Notes: generated by a model not told the origin, from the letters alone. Shown: positions 1 to 7,719, numbered from the stretch's first letter. The stretch is 9,586 nucleotides of DNA from Syntrophomonas sp. UBA1368 (GCA_002305965.1 DBRM01000023.1:1-9586); one strand, 5' to 3'. Numbers and translations are program-made.

Positions 1-4
1 TAAT

Positions 5-964
5 GTGCGTGAAATTTGCATCCTGGATGCGAAAACCCTGGGAGCAGATATAGATTTGAGTCCGCTTGAGCAATTTGGCAGACTCCATGTGTATCAAGTC
101 ACCGAACCCCATGAAACAGAGGAACGTATTAAAAACTGCGAAATCATTATCAGCAATAAAGTGATACTCAATGAAAGCAACCTGGCACAGGCTTCAAAAG
201 TTAAATTGATCTGCCTGTCTGCAACCGGCACCAACAATGTTGACCTGGCATACACAGCCCGGCGGGGAATCACGGTATGCAATGTAGCCGGATATTCTAC
301 CCGGAGCGTTGTCCAGCATACTTTTTGCATGTTGTTTTATCTCCTGCAGTCACCAGTCTACTATGATAACTACGTGAAATCAGGTCAATATTGCGGTAGC
401 GATATTTTTACTCACTTAAATAAAACTTTCTGGGAACTGGCGGGCAAGACCTGGGGGATCATAGGCCTCGGGACTATCGGCCGTTCAGTTGCCGGCATCG
501 CAAGTGCCTTCGGGTGCCAGGTGATCTACTATTCCACTTCCGGCTTGAATCATGCTGCTGATTACCGCCAGGTAACTCTGGAAGAATTATTGCGGGAATC
601 TGATATTGTTTCCATCCATGCTCCTTTAAACAGCCATACGAAAAATTTGATCGATTATCAGAAGCTGCAGCTTATGAAACCCAGTGCCCTGCTTCTAAAT
701 CTGGGACGAGGCGGTATTGTTAATGAAACTGATCTGGCGGCAGCCTTAAATGCTAACCTGCTGGCCGGTGCCGGACTGGATGTGCTGGAAAGTGAACCGA
801 TAAAAAGCGACAATCCTCTGCTGCACCTTAAAGAGCCGGAAAAACTTTTTATCACTCCGCATATTGCCTGGGCCAGCCAGGAAGCGCGTCAAAGGCTGCT
901 GCAGGAGATCGTCCTCAATATTGCCGGCTTTTTATCGGGCTCACCCAGGAATGTGGTGGGTTAG
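5..964 (+). CDS. D-2-hydroxyacid dehydrogenase, glycerate dehydrogenase/hydroxypyruvate reductase type
   Basis: NAD(P)-dependent cytosolic oxidoreductase of the D-isomer-specific 2-hydroxyacid dehydrogenase family, 319 residues, a normal full length. The N-terminal substrate-binding half carries the HprA-like stretches SNKVILNE (50-57), ATGTNNVDL (73-81) and GYSTRSVVQHTF (96-107). The Rossmann dinucleotide motif is GLGTIG (154-159). The catalytic triad of the family is visible as Arg235 (in LGRGG), Glu264 (in ESEP) and His286 (in TPHIAW). The similarity pattern favours reduction of hydroxypyruvate to D-glycerate over the phosphoglycerate dehydrogenase SerA, and there is no C-terminal ACT domain. 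The start is GTG at 5, and the protein opens MREICILDA, which fits the family's usual beginning, so it is probably complete although its ribosome binding site lies off the window. It converges on the minus-strand glucan operon. Exact substrate (hydroxypyruvate, glyoxylate or another 2-ketoacid) cannot be fixed from sequence alone. Confidence 0.88.
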   Translation: MREICILDAKTLGADIDLSPLEQFGRLHVYQVTEPHETEERIKNCEIIISNKVILNESNLAQASKVKLICLSATGTNNVDLAYTARRGITVCNVAGYSTRSVVQHTFCMLFYLLQSPVYYDNYVKSGQYCGSDIFTHLNKTFWELAGKTWGIIGLGTIGRSVAGIASAFGCQVIYYSTSGLNHAADYRQVTLEELLRESDIVSIHAPLNSHTKNLIDYQKLQLMKPSALLLNLGRGGIVNETDLAAALNANLLAGAGLDVLESEPIKSDNPLLHLKEPEKLFITPHIAWASQEARQRLLQEIVLNIAGFLSGSPRNVVG

Positions 965-1009
965 CAACAGATAGTACTTTGGAAAGCGAACAACTTATTT
1001 ACAGGCATT

Positions 1010-1062
1010 AAAAAACGCCGCTCAAGGCAAATCTCGTCAAGGACTTGCGTTTATGAGCGGCG
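1010..1062 (-). terminator. Intrinsic terminator of the glucan/methyltransferase operon
   Basis: A perfect 9-bp GC-rich inverted repeat, CGCCGCTCA (1016-1024) and TGAGCGGCG (1054-1062), is followed on the minus strand by six T (A run at 1010-1015 on the plus strand). It sits 14 bp past the methyltransferase stop. The 29-nt loop contains a small inner pairing, GCAA/TTGC (1027-1030 with 1045-1048). On the plus strand the stem is followed only by a pyrimidine-rich CTTCTCTT, so it may also stop the convergent dehydrogenase transcript, but less well. Confidence 0.85.
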
Positions 1063-1076
1063 CTTCTCTTGCTCAG

Positions 1077-2285
1077 TTATTTTTTCTCGTATACTGCGTA
1101 AAGCTGCAGGGCAACTTCATCAAAAGGATTATTTCTGAGTTCTTCCGCCAGCTCTTTGGCGGGTGAACGATCGGCGATCTGCAAGAATTCCTCCCAGCTC
1201 ATATAATCGAAAGGCAGCATCTCCACTTGCTTAAAACCATGGGCAAAAAATAATTTATCCAAAGATTCCGGATCGAAATGGTGCATATGCAGCATGGCGG
1301 GGAACATAGTCCCTTCGATACTCTCGTGTATCCTCTGTTCCACTTCTCCATAACGGGTGGGTGCCGTGATAAACACTTTGCCTCCGGGTTTTAAGACCCG
1401 GGCAAATTGAGCTATGATCTTTTCCGGGTCATAAGTATGTTCTAATACATCGAGACAGTTAATGGCATCGAAAAAATTATCCGGATAGTCAAGGGCGTCC
1501 AAACTGCCTTCGGTAAAAGTGATCTCTCTGGATGGTTCGGACATAAGCTGGTCTGCGCTGGGGAATTCACACTCAACCGCCATATCCCCTAATTCTTCTT
1601 CGATCAGGTTTATGACCCGGGGGAATATTTCTTTCTCCCCTTTTTGCATCATACGGGATAAAGCCATGCCTCTTTCCAGCCGTGCCCGGCAGGCATCGAT
1701 GGAGTAGACATCCATATACTGACTCATTACCAAAGAGGCGAAACCGGCCCCACATCCGGCATCCAGTACATTTCCCCTGATATTTCTGATACTGGGATAG
1801 GCATATTTAAGAAAAGAATATTCGCCGCCGGAAGAAAAGTTCTGTAAGGCGATGATCTCATTCATGGTAAACAAATCCTGCTGGCTCAAAGAAGAGCCAA
1901 TTTCCTTTCTGAACCAGTTGCGGAGTTCCACTTTGTCATTCAAGGCTTTGGTCAGATCATCTAAATTATCACAGCCGGCTTGTTTCAGCACTTTATCCTT
2001 TTCTTCGCTGCTCATGACCTTCCATATGTACTCCACGAAAAAGGGAAAACAAACATTGCCATGTACATTAAACAGGATCGCATCCTGGGGTCGATTGCGC
2101 CGAAGTTCATTGGCAGTATTATGAAACTTCAGAAGAAAAGCGATGGCCTCCTCATCATTACGGGAGAACATTTTCTCATAATCACCTGCAAGATCAGTAC
2201 TTTCCGGCAGTAATGCCTCATAAATCTTACGTACCTCAGGGTCCAGAACCTGAAAATAATAACTGAAGAAATCCTTTAAAATCAC
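1077..2285 (-). CDS. Class I SAM-dependent methyltransferase with unrecognised N-terminal domain
   Basis: 402 residues. The C-terminal half is a Rossmann-like SAM methyltransferase (Methyltransf_11/UbiE-like). Motif I is VLDAGCGAGFASL (173-185), the acidic residue closing beta-2 is Asp197 (YSIDA), the post-II region is LDYPDNFFDAINCLDVLEH (265-283), and the post-III region is ARVLKPGGKVFITAPT (295-310). About 50 residues are inserted between beta-2 and the motif II region (about 206-255). Residues 1-150 form a largely helical, charged domain that I do not recognise. The start is GTG at 2285, chosen because a GAGGGGGT Shine-Dalgarno (2293-2300) lies 7 bp upstream. The gene is the last of the minus-strand operon, 19 bp after the second GH57 gene, and ends just before the terminator. 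The substrate is unknown; context suggests a carbohydrate, but a small molecule, lipid or protein is equally allowed by the fold. Confidence 0.88.
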   Translation of the reverse strand: MILKDFFSYYFQVLDPEVRKIYEALLPESTDLAGDYEKMFSRNDEEAIAFLLKFHNTANELRRNRPQDAILFNVHGNVCFPFFVEYIWKVMSSEEKDKVLKQAGCDNLDDLTKALNDKVELRNWFRKEIGSSLSQQDLFTMNEIIALQNFSSGGEYSFLKYAYPSIRNIRGNVLDAGCGAGFASLVMSQYMDVYSIDACRARLERGMALSRMMQKGEKEIFPRVINLIEEELGDMAVECEFPSADQLMSEPSREITFTEGSLDALDYPDNFFDAINCLDVLEHTYDPEKIIAQFARVLKPGGKVFITAPTRYGEVEQRIHESIEGTMFPAMLHMHHFDPESLDKLFFAHGFKQVEMLPFDYMSWEEFLQIADRSPAKELAEELRNNPFDEVALQLYAVYEKK

Positions 2286-2304
2286 CTATTTTACCCCCTC
2301 ATAT

Positions 2305-4812
2305 TTATTCGTGCTCGATCAGATAGCAAACTTTGCTGTAATCTTCTGCTTTAGCGGCGGTGTTTAGCTCCCAGCGGATTTTGGTTTCCAGAAACGCTTT
2401 ATTATCGGTCAAGGGTATTGACGGTAAAATGGCCAGTCCTGAAGAGTGGTAGCCCAGACGGCTTTGATCCTCGAAGACATAGTCTTTATAATAATTCCGT
2501 ACTGCCGGCTCAACGGTTATTCTTTGCAGACCGCTGTAATGCATATCCGAAAAGCTGACCAGGTTTTTGAAAACATCTCCTTCACCATTTTTCAATTCAT
2601 AAACATAGTCAATGGATTCAGGCTGTGCCAAACTAAATCTATCCTGTTTGAAATTTATTCCCCCGCCAGACAAAACAGTAATATCACTCAATACATATTC
2701 TGCTTCCTCATTGCTCTGTCCTGCTATTCCAAGAAAAGCACCGGGCTTAAACTCAATTTCATCTGAGGGAGTGGCTGAAGTGATCAGCTGGGGGACTAAA
2801 ATCAGCTCACCATGATCCAACCCGCCTTCAATTTGAGCCTCTATTCTGACCTTTATATGTTGCGGTCCGGTTTGATAATACTTTGTAACCAATATTTCCA
2901 AAATGCGCCCTTCGATTTTGACCCGGAAAGGACAGCTGAGCTGAACAGATGTGCCATCTTCGCTGTTGGTAATACTTTGCACAGTAAAATCCCGGTGTAA
3001 CAGATTCCCCAGTGAGGTCAATTGATCATCATATTGCCAGTACAGCTCGCAGCGCATTGAGTTCCTGCAGATTTCCTGTCTTCCCCCTTCCGCGTAATAC
3101 CTGCGGCCCATATTACTGTCAGCTTCGGTAAAGACCAGGGGATATGCGTACCTGTAGATGGAATTATACGCTTTGATACCGCTGCCAATATCAGCAGCGA
3201 TAAGCTGGTGTGCCTTTTCCGGATCTTGGGTAAGGGCCGAATCGATGACCTGCTGAAAACTGATGCAGCCGCCTTTGGTATCAAGGACCACAAATTGGTC
3301 AGGAGTCCGTATCACGACCTCATCCCGTCCGTCCATATCCCAGTCACGCAAAGCGATGGTCTCCGGTTCCGGCATGCCAATTTTAGTCTGTAAGGCTGTA
3401 ATCACCCGGGATGCTGCTTCCAGGTATGCCAGGCCCTGCATATCGTAATAGGGCGAGGAACCGTAGCTGGGGTGACGGCTGGCCCACTTGGGGTCTTCCT
3501 GATAGACCAGATTACGTACCCGGTTGACCGTATCATATTGAAGGCCTGTTTCCGTGGAGTATTTATCCCTGATGATAGCATTTACAATATCAAAACGCTC
3601 CGCCGATTGCAGCAGTGAACGTATGGTCTGATCCTGCAAAGCCTTTTCCTGCCCGTTAAATTTTTCTTCCGCCCAGGCAGAAATGACCGCGGTTTCAAAA
3701 TCCTTCTGCAAGCTTTCTACATCTCTTAAACGGCAGATCACCTTGCGCAAGCGTTCGTCGCCGAAAGTGACCCCTCGTATGCCGCGTCTCGCCGTCCAGT
3801 TTTCCCACTCCTTATAGCTGTGACTTGATTTAACCGGATAGGTGTTTAAAAAGCCCTGCTGCTGCAAATAATCTTTAAGACCTATAAATGAGATCTCTTC
3901 ATCCTGCTCGACCAGTTTAAAGAACTCCAGGAGCCATTGGGTATCTCCCGCCGGGTCTTTACTCCACTGGCCAAACTTTTCCGCATCTTCAAAAATGGTT
4001 ACCACCGGCTGCAGTTCCGGTTTCCCGTAATCTTTTACCATCTGGGCGGCCTTCTCCAGCACATCCTTGATATAAAAGTAATAATGCCGCGGTTTGATGC
4101 GCACCTTATCTTCGGCTGTAAAGCCGTTTCTTTTCAGCAATTGATATCTGAACTGACTGTGTACCGGCAGTGCCACAAATGGCTGCCCGCTGATCTCATC
4201 CCTCAAAGCAAAAAACAACATTTCCTGGGGCAGATGACTGATGGTGGTTTTGGAAAAAGGGTCATTGAAGCCAAAATGCTTGCGGGCGTAATCACTTTCA
4301 GAGCCAGGATAGGCAAAATGGCTTTCGTAAAAAGTCTCGGCATCCAGGTAAAAAATTGCTGGTACCTGCATTAGTTCAGCAGCATAAGCGATTTCACCCA
4401 GCACCAGTTCCCCGCATTCCCTTTCCACTAAATGAATGCCCTGCCATTCATGACGTGAGACATGCAAAGTTTCCTGCATCAGTTCATCATATTTTTTTAG
4501 CTGATAGAGGAAATCATCCCGGCGTGATGATAACTGGGTAAAGGGTTCATCGGCCAGTCCGCCGATCATGCCAATTTTATTACTCTTCAGCAATTTTTTA
4601 AAATCTTTAATATACTGAGGTTTTTTATTCTGCAGCCAGTAAAGAAAAGGGCCGGAAAAGTGCAAATTTATATAAAATCCTTCCAGTTCCACCGACTTGG
4701 ATAACAGCTCCAGCCAGGGCTGATAGGAATTAACGAAAGCTTCTTCCCGGGTTCTATGTAATTGAAAATGAGGCTGATGGAAATGGGGACAAAAGGCAAT
4801 ATGCCCTTTCAT
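2305..4812 (-). CDS. Divergent GH57 alpha-amylase/4-alpha-glucanotransferase-like protein
   Basis: 835 residues, probably cytosolic (no signal peptide). The N-terminal barrel resembles GH57 4-alpha-glucanotransferase/alpha-amylase proteins: HFHQP (10-14, motif 1), GGLADEP (84-90, motif 2), GIHLVERE (125-132, motif 3) with Glu130 as likely nucleophile, and FEDAEKFGQW (274-283, motif 4) with Asp276 as likely acid/base. Residues from about 485 onward look like the C-terminal beta-sandwich of that subfamily (DUF1926-like), including DWDMDGRDEVV (490-500). Oddities: the two catalytic residues are about 146 apart, against about 91 that I recall for the Thermococcus litoralis enzyme, and the usual motif 5 with YWHG is replaced by PYYDMQGLAYL (454-464). 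Start ATG at 4812, with GGAGGTG (4818-4824) 5 bp upstream overlapping the branching-enzyme stop. Likely acts on alpha-1,4-glucan chains; hydrolase versus transferase activity cannot be decided, and altered specificity is plausible. Confidence 0.85.
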   Translation of the reverse strand: MKGHIAFCPHFHQPHFQLHRTREEAFVNSYQPWLELLSKSVELEGFYINLHFSGPFLYWLQNKKPQYIKDFKKLLKSNKIGMIGGLADEPFTQLSSRRDDFLYQLKKYDELMQETLHVSRHEWQGIHLVERECGELVLGEIAYAAELMQVPAIFYLDAETFYESHFAYPGSESDYARKHFGFNDPFSKTTISHLPQEMLFFALRDEISGQPFVALPVHSQFRYQLLKRNGFTAEDKVRIKPRHYYFYIKDVLEKAAQMVKDYGKPELQPVVTIFEDAEKFGQWSKDPAGDTQWLLEFFKLVEQDEEISFIGLKDYLQQQGFLNTYPVKSSHSYKEWENWTARRGIRGVTFGDERLRKVICRLRDVESLQKDFETAVISAWAEEKFNGQEKALQDQTIRSLLQSAERFDIVNAIIRDKYSTETGLQYDTVNRVRNLVYQEDPKWASRHPSYGSSPYYDMQGLAYLEAASRVITALQTKIGMPEPETIALRDWDMDGRDEVVIRTPDQFVVLDTKGGCISFQQVIDSALTQDPEKAHQLIAADIGSGIKAYNSIYRYAYPLVFTEADSNMGRRYYAEGGRQEICRNSMRCELYWQYDDQLTSLGNLLHRDFTVQSITNSEDGTSVQLSCPFRVKIEGRILEILVTKYYQTGPQHIKVRIEAQIEGGLDHGELILVPQLITSATPSDEIEFKPGAFLGIAGQSNEEAEYVLSDITVLSGGGINFKQDRFSLAQPESIDYVYELKNGEGDVFKNLVSFSDMHYSGLQRITVEPAVRNYYKDYVFEDQSRLGYHSSGLAILPSIPLTDNKAFLETKIRWELNTAAKAEDYSKVCYLIEHE

Positions 4813-4817
4813 TGATA

Positions 4818-4826
4818 CACCTCCTA
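4818..4826 (-). promoter_or_regulatory. Shine-Dalgarno overlapping the upstream stop codon
   Basis: On the minus strand TAGGAGGTG combines the branching-enzyme stop TAG (4824-4826) with the GGAGGTG ribosome binding site of the next GH57 gene, whose ATG follows 5 nt later. This arrangement supports translational coupling of the two GH57 genes. Confidence 0.85.
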
Positions 4827-6383
4827 CAAATTGTTGAAGAAATCATCTTCATATTGAATTTTCCTTAGCCATTGTTGAAACTCGGCATTCAGATCCTGAT
4901 TTCGCACGGCTTCACTGATGCGCAATAATTTGGTGTAATGTTCGAAGAACCTTTTCATCGCATAATCCCGGGTCAGATTGCTGCTGACCATGAATAACCA
5001 ATCACTGCTTTCGATCAGCAGTAATTCTTTCATGGCCTGTTCCACAGCATCCTGGCATAGCACACTGTCGTCGGCAAAAATTTTCAGGTTCTGAAATTCT
5101 TCTCCCGCCTTTTTAATGATATCCCACATCCAGGCCGTTTCGTTGTTGAGCCAAACATAATGCTTTCCTCCCATGCCCCAGGACGATTCAAACAACTGCG
5201 CTTCATATCTGGCCTTTCCCACATCGGCAGGTAAAACCATATCGATTTTCTCATTGGCATTGATAAGTCTGATGACTGCTTCCAGCCAATTAACGCCTTC
5301 CCACCACCAGTGGCCAAATAATTCAGTATCATAGCACCCCACGATCAGGGGAGAAACGAAGCCCAGTTTTTTAGCTTCCCCACCGGTGTTTTCCAGACTG
5401 TTGACAAAGTGCCATGCGTGGTTTTTAGTCCTTATTAAAGCCTGCTCCGGATCGTACAACATTTTGTTCTCATTATTTGTGCGGTCTGTAACCCGCCAAT
5501 ACTTCAGTCCGGAGCGGGGTGAATGCCGGTGAAATTCTCTGTAATCTTCGTCACCGGGGTATCCGAAATCAGCAGACCATACCTGATGGCTGACCATGGA
5601 ATTGCGCCCAAAGACGGAAATATCCTTGCCTTCTACTTTATAAGGGCGGTAGGTACTCAGACCGGTGGAAGCAAAGGTTTCTATTTCAATTTCTTCATTG
5701 TCAAAGCCCTGGCTGAAAGCCTCAATTGGTTTGCCGCCTTCGATGGCATGGCTGTCAACGTAAAAATACTCAAAACCATGGGCCAGCAATATATCTTCCA
5801 CTCCCTTAAAATAGCCGCATTCCGGCAGCCAGAAGCCTCGAGGCGAACAATTGAAATACTTTTGATAAATTCTCTTGCCCCAATCCACCTGACGTTCAAG
5901 GCTGTCTTTTTCCAATAGCGGCAAATAAGCATGGGTAGCAGCAGTGGTAATGATCTCGATTTCCCCTTCCTTCTGCATTTGCCTGACCATGCCTACGATG
6001 TCTTTATTCATTTCAACCGTAAAATCACGCCTGATATCACGGTAAAAATTGTAATAAAAAGATGCCAGTCTGGCCATTTCCGGTTTAGCAGCGGCCAGAA
6101 AACATCTTTCTTCTTCAGCGGCTAAATTCTCGCGTTCTTTTAAATAGCTGATAAACTCTTCCTGTATATATTTGGAGCTAAGCTGTTCCAACAAGGTAGG
6201 ACTCAAACTTAAAGTGACCGGCACTTTAAGGCCTTCTTCCCACATTCTTCGCCAGCTTTGCAGCATAGGAATATAAGTTTCCGCCATCGATTCATACAGC
6301 CATACTTCACCAAAAGGCCATCTTCCCTGTCTTTTTACATAGGGTATATGGCTATGTAAAACTAACATCAATTTAGAATCCAA
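4824..6383 (-). CDS. GH57 1,4-alpha-glucan branching enzyme
   Basis: 519 residues, full length for a GH57 branching enzyme (the TK1436/Thermus type). It transfers alpha-1,4-glucan segments to form alpha-1,6 branches in glycogen-like polymer. All five GH57 motifs are visible: HSHIPYV (10-16), ATHAYLP (149-155), GFWLPECGY (183-191) with nucleophile Glu188, YDTELFGHWWWEG (351-363) with acid/base Asp352, and SSWGMGGKHYVWLN (400-413). The C-terminal helical region (about 415-519) corresponds to the DUF1957 part. The catalytic positions nearly match those I recall for Thermococcus TK1436 (183 and 354). The start is TTG at 6383, 5 bp after the glycosyltransferase stop. A Shine-Dalgarno AAGAGGA (6396-6402) inside the end of the upstream gene is 12 bp away, rather long. 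The first in-frame ATG is five codons further in and would leave even worse spacing. Second gene of the operon; it pairs naturally with the GT4 synthase upstream. Confidence 0.93.
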   Translation of the reverse strand: MDSKLMLVLHSHIPYVKRQGRWPFGEVWLYESMAETYIPMLQSWRRMWEEGLKVPVTLSLSPTLLEQLSSKYIQEEFISYLKERENLAAEEERCFLAAAKPEMARLASFYYNFYRDIRRDFTVEMNKDIVGMVRQMQKEGEIEIITTAATHAYLPLLEKDSLERQVDWGKRIYQKYFNCSPRGFWLPECGYFKGVEDILLAHGFEYFYVDSHAIEGGKPIEAFSQGFDNEEIEIETFASTGLSTYRPYKVEGKDISVFGRNSMVSHQVWSADFGYPGDEDYREFHRHSPRSGLKYWRVTDRTNNENKMLYDPEQALIRTKNHAWHFVNSLENTGGEAKKLGFVSPLIVGCYDTELFGHWWWEGVNWLEAVIRLINANEKIDMVLPADVGKARYEAQLFESSWGMGGKHYVWLNNETAWMWDIIKKAGEEFQNLKIFADDSVLCQDAVEQAMKELLLIESSDWLFMVSSNLTRDYAMKRFFEHYTKLLRISEAVRNQDLNAEFQQWLRKIQYEDDFFNNL

Positions 6384-6388
6384 CGCTG

Positions 6389-7582
6389 TTACACATCCTC
6401 TTTGTTCGTTAAATGCCTGCGTGACTTCTTTAGAACCTGATGATAAACATTGATGGTTGAATCGGCAATTACATCCCAGCTGTAAATTGATTCTATGGTT
6501 TGGGTCCCGTTCTTTTTCAAACGGGCTGCCAGATTTTCATCCGTCAAAACCTTTATAATCGCATCCGCCAGCTCGTCGATGGAGCCCGGCTTCACTTTTA
6601 TGCCATTGACTCCATCCTGGACAATTTCAGAAAGCCCTCCTACATCGCTGACGATAACAGGTGTATTGGTGGCCATGGCTTCCAATGCAACGATCCCGAA
6701 TGGTTCATAAAGGCTGGGAAACACTGCCACCTGGGCCCGATGATAGAGGTAATTTCTGGTTTCCTCTTTAATAAAACCGGTATATATGATGCGGTTATTG
6801 ATCCCCAGTTCCAGTGCTGCTTTTTCAAGGGTGCTTTTTATGGGTCCTTTGCCCCCGATGACCAATTTTGCATCAGGAACCTGATAAAGCACCTGGGGAA
6901 ATGCCTTTATCAACTGCCACAGCCCTTTTTCCGGTACCAGACGCCCAATAAAAAAAACGACTTTGTCGTCAGCAGCAATTTTCAATTTCGGTTTTCCCGG
7001 CAGCTTCATAAATTGTTCCTGTTCAACACCATTGGGGATCACGGTTACATCATTGGTAAACGGCCCAAACAAGGAACATATCTCATCTTTCATATAACTG
7101 CTGCAGCAAATAATCCTTTCCGCTTCCAGGGCCAGGTTTTTTTCGATCTCATTGATCTCGTTCTGCATACGGTTATGCAAACCAAGATTCCTTCCATGTT
7201 CAGTAGCATGTATGGTGGTGACCAGAGGAAGTTCAAAGATTTTGGTCACTGCCCGGCCGGCATAAGCCACCAGCCAGTCATGGGCATGAACAAGATCAAA
7301 TCCTCCAATTGAGGCATTGATCCGCACTGCCTCACGAATCGCTTCACTATTAAAAGTGAAGGTCCAGGATTTGAAATTACCTTCATCTCCAGCCGGACTG
7401 CCAACCCGGTGAATATATACCCCGCTGTCTTTTTCATAATCGGGGGTCCCTTTTACGCGAGGTGTAATAAGATGAACCGTCAAACCTTTGCGGGCCAGAA
7501 ACCGGCTCAGATCATAAACATGCTGACCCAGTCCGCCGACCATATTGGGGGGATATTCCCAGCTAAACATCAGTGCCTTCAC
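6389..7582 (-). CDS. GT4 glycosyltransferase, glycogen synthase-like
   Basis: 397-residue retaining glycosyltransferase of family GT4 with two Rossmann-like (GT-B) domains. The N-domain starts MKALMFSWEYPPNMVGGLGQ, where GGLGQHV (16-22) is the donor-phosphate loop, and has HAHDWL (99-104). The C-domain has GRLVPEKG (213-220), GGKGP (243-247) and the EX7E pair Glu293/Glu301 in YEPFGIVALE, followed by SDVGGLSEIV (312-321). Family members act as glycogen synthases, maltose-1-phosphate synthases (GlgM type) or related alpha-glucosyltransferases using ADP-, UDP- or GDP-glucose; the donor cannot be read from sequence. The adjacent branching enzyme supports alpha-1,4-glucan elongation. It is the first gene of the operon. 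The GTG start at 7582 is supported by GAGGGA (7588-7593) 5 bp upstream, and the protein begins as the family does. No glgC or phosphorylase gene lies within the window, so nucleotide-sugar supply must come from elsewhere. Confidence 0.9.
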   Translation of the reverse strand: MKALMFSWEYPPNMVGGLGQHVYDLSRFLARKGLTVHLITPRVKGTPDYEKDSGVYIHRVGSPAGDEGNFKSWTFTFNSEAIREAVRINASIGGFDLVHAHDWLVAYAGRAVTKIFELPLVTTIHATEHGRNLGLHNRMQNEINEIEKNLALEAERIICCSSYMKDEICSLFGPFTNDVTVIPNGVEQEQFMKLPGKPKLKIAADDKVVFFIGRLVPEKGLWQLIKAFPQVLYQVPDAKLVIGGKGPIKSTLEKAALELGINNRIIYTGFIKEETRNYLYHRAQVAVFPSLYEPFGIVALEAMATNTPVIVSDVGGLSEIVQDGVNGIKVKPGSIDELADAIIKVLTDENLAARLKKNGTQTIESIYSWDVIADSTINVYHQVLKKSRRHLTNKEDV

Positions 7583-7630
7583 ATTATTCCCTCGTTTGTA
7601 ACTTTTTTTAATAATATTACCAGAAAATTA

Positions 7631-7659
7631 TTCCTATTGTAAGGTATTTTGATTATAAT
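7631..7659 (+). promoter_or_regulatory. Possible promoter for adenosylhomocysteinase
   Basis: A perfect TATAAT -10 hexamer lies at 7654-7659, about 60 bp before the start codon. The best-spaced -35 (17 bp) is TTCCTA at 7631-7636, only 3 of 6 matches to TTGACA, so recognition would rely on the -10 or an activator. Confidence 0.4.
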
Positions 7660-7680
7660 ATTCTAAAGCTGAAATTTAAA
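7652..7680 (-). promoter_or_regulatory. Possible divergent promoter for the glucan operon
   Basis: The octamer ATTATAAT (7652-7659) is its own reverse complement, so a perfect TATAAT also occurs on the minus strand (7657 down to 7652). At 17-bp spacing the minus-strand -35 would be TTTAAA (7680 down to 7675), a weak match. Transcription from here would leave a leader of roughly 60 nt before the GTG of the GT4 gene. Confidence 0.35.
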
Positions 7681-7706
7681 GAATTCGACTAATAGTTTTA
7701 TAAAAC

Positions 7707-7713
7707 GGGAGGT
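7707..7713 (+). promoter_or_regulatory. Shine-Dalgarno of adenosylhomocysteinase
   Basis: GGGAGGT lies 6 bp before the ATG at 7720 and fixes that start. The leader is too short, and shows no structure, for an SAH or SAM riboswitch. Confidence 0.85.
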
Positions 7714-7719
7714 CAATAC

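Noticed and set aside
1016..1062. Inverted repeat considered as a mobile-element end or attachment site
   Set aside because: It sits exactly between convergent genes and has a minus-strand T run, as a terminator should; no transposase or direct repeat is nearby.
3937..4374. Plus-strand open frame of 145 codons within the second GH57 gene
   Set aside because: Antisense shadow; the minus-strand frame carries GH57 motifs across the same bases.
6500..7312. Long plus-strand open frame of 270 codons antisense to the GT4 gene
   Set aside because: It is the complementary-strand shadow of a well-conserved glycosyltransferase, has no ribosome binding site and shows no recognisable domain.
7660..7719. 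Possible SAH or SAM riboswitch before adenosylhomocysteinase
   Set aside because: The leader is only about 50-60 nt, AT-rich and lacks the paired elements such riboswitches need.
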